Of a stretch of 64,000 nucleotides of DNA, positions 62,801 through 64,000 are shown piece after piece; within the stretch, counting starts at the first letter, position 1, and the number at the start of each line of letters is the position of its first letter. A model generated the notes under the pieces. That model was not told where the DNA came from, did not search any database, and saw nothing but the letters and a program-made list of their open reading frames with translations. The stretch is taken from the NCBI GenBank assembly GCA_037367405.1, contig JAZKJV010006941.1, forward strand, positions 1,364,001 to 1,428,000. The letters run 5' to 3'. This stretch comes from Ottelia alismoides (taxonomy: Eukaryota; Streptophyta; Magnoliopsida; Alismatales; Hydrocharitaceae). Both the position numbers and the translations under genes were made by a program.

Positions 62801-63370
62801 TTGAATGAAATTACCTTCATTAAATAGCTTATTAAAATTTATATACAATTAAAATGAGTTTTTTCAATTTTGATTAAAATATGTAGGAGACATATGTCTG
62901 TGAAGTTTGGATTTTGGCTTTTTATTTTGAATGTTTAGGGCACATTGTGCATTATTTTTGCATGAAATAAATTTCGTATTTTTCTTTGTATTTTTATCTA
63001 CAACTATCATGTAAAAATTTTATTGAGTTGATGTATAAATAATATAAAATAAATTAGGTCCCAAAATAGACTTGTTCGGAAATTTCAAATTAGGGTTTTA
63101 TTATATTTTTTGCCCTTATCTCCCCCTACTTTATTCCTTGTCGACCCAATCATCATGATGCATAGGTCTCGAGATTTAGGGTCATTCAATACCTATGGTA
63201 TTTCATTTCCTTTTCTTTTCATTGTTCTCTTATCTTGGCTTTAAATATAGTATTTTATACAATATTTACAATGTAAATAAGAGAGGTTATTTTATGCAAG
63301 ATAATGCTATATACATGCAATTAGATAGGGTTTAGAGGCCAACATGAAGTGATGAAATGGAGATTCGTCA
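59831..63370 (-). mobile_element. LTR6, 3' LTR, left border uncertain
   Basis: Ends TTCGTCA at 63370 with a terminal hairpin (63350-63370). 62200-63370 matches LTR (a) block by block, and 60780-61330 corresponds loosely to LTR (b). The left limit could be anywhere between 59831 and about 60900, because no R/U5-type block or TGAT start is evident. 61740-62110 encodes a broken minus-strand frame (EERNPHYVEPPKDDGVLGSR) that looks like an inserted gag fragment. Confidence 0.5.
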
Positions 63371-63383
63371 CCTCCTATACTTG
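63371..63383 (-). promoter_or_regulatory. Polypurine tract next to LTR6
   Basis: Minus strand CAAGTATAGGAGG ends at the LTR border, as at LTR1 and LTR2. Confidence 0.6.
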
Positions 63384-64000
63384 CCTTTGCTAGTCCCTAG
63401 AAAACACTTATGTCTATAAGTGTGGAAAAATAAAAGTAAGGAAAAGAAATAAATTGGATTGATTTTAACTCTTACATATGTCTTCATAAAATCAAAGTTT
63501 GGAGTTCAGTAGGACCTTTGGAATTTAGGTGTGATCGGAACCTTATTGGGAGTCGGACTTGAAAAACAACAACCTCTAAGACCCACAAAACTCTGTCCAA
63601 GTCTCCTCAGAAGCCAGATCAGAACAAGTCAATGTCATACGCAGTCCCTTATGACTATGAGTCTATCTTGAATAGTGTCAGTGATATGTAGCTCCTCTTG
63701 GATGAAGCGGTAAAATTCAATCTTCTTCAACATAGTGATCCTAATTCCCCAATCCAATAACTCTTTCCTCAAGAAGCGGGGTATTCCCTTTTAAGTTCAA
63801 GTGCCACCGACTTAAAAAGAGGAGGTGGAGAAGAGAATGGAAAGTAGCCAGTGTAGCTACCTATCCTAGGATGCTTGACCAATGTAGCCAAGTCCTGCAG
63901 GCCCACATACATGCTTGACTTTGAAGCTCAAGCTTGCTTATTGACTATATACATTCCTTGATGGGAATTGATTTTTCTTTGATTTTTTCCTATCTAATTT
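63384..64000 (-). mobile_element. Start of internal region of the element owning LTR6
   Basis: AT-rich, non-coding. It opens 'cctttgctagtccctag', the counterpart of 'ccatgctcgtccccgag' after LTR1. The element runs past the window end. Confidence 0.55.

Overview
The window is nuclear DNA of a flowering plant, most likely a monocot. Evidence: a five-exon plant 60S ribosomal protein L19 gene; a GC-rich group VII ERF gene (GC-rich exons in AT-rich surroundings are common in commelinid monocots); and dense plant-type LTR retrotransposons and MITEs. There is no sign of bacterial, organellar or viral gene organisation. The species cannot be named from the sequence. Only two host protein genes are recognisable, one intact (RPL19, + strand, 12170-14555) and one broken (group VII ERF, - strand, 28073-27331). 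Almost everything else is transposable-element sequence, much of it nested.

Layout. 1-9093: nested minus-oriented LTRs of a Ty3/gypsy-like group. LTR (a) ends at 1407 and interrupts the internal region (1408-3573, with a tRNA-Asp-type primer binding site) of an element whose 5' LTR (b) is 3574-6009. That element sits inside an older LTR (c), 6010-9093, which also carries a SINE. 9094-12040: gene-free. 12048-14555: RPL19 with telo-box and site II promoter motifs. 15240-16058: GC-rich segment and a MITE remnant. 16928-20768: a Mutator-like element with a 9-bp target duplication, GC-rich cargo and a nested solo LTR. 22096-22639: a hAT-type foldback element. 24494-25954: a terminal-inverted-repeat element bordered by TA microsatellites. 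26165-26404: a foldback and a short duplication. 27331-28073: the ERF gene with an in-frame stop in its AP2 domain. 28495-32855: three abutting TTA-flanked MITEs, the third opened up by three further elements, each bordered by (TA)n. 33076-33490: another MITE.

33866-54917 is one compound retroelement: LTR1, internal 1, LTR2, internal 2, LTR3, with similar 5-bp duplications at the outer ends only. LTR3 is split by an oppositely oriented solo LTR (50642-53789). Its internals code only for degenerate gag/protease-like protein, with no reverse transcriptase or integrase. 54918-64000: a related gypsy-like 3' LTR and internal region, a small Ty1/copia element with a perfect target duplication (56412-59001), another LTR ending at 63370, and the start of the next internal region.

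Two patterns run through the diverged gypsy-like LTRs. A short hairpin lies at the U3 terminus (TGATGAAT...ATTCATCA). Paired CACGTG boxes lie exactly 11 bp apart. Neither is explained by coding content. They are the best candidates for something undescribed here, together with the TA-microsatellite insertion cluster and the ERF nonsense allele.
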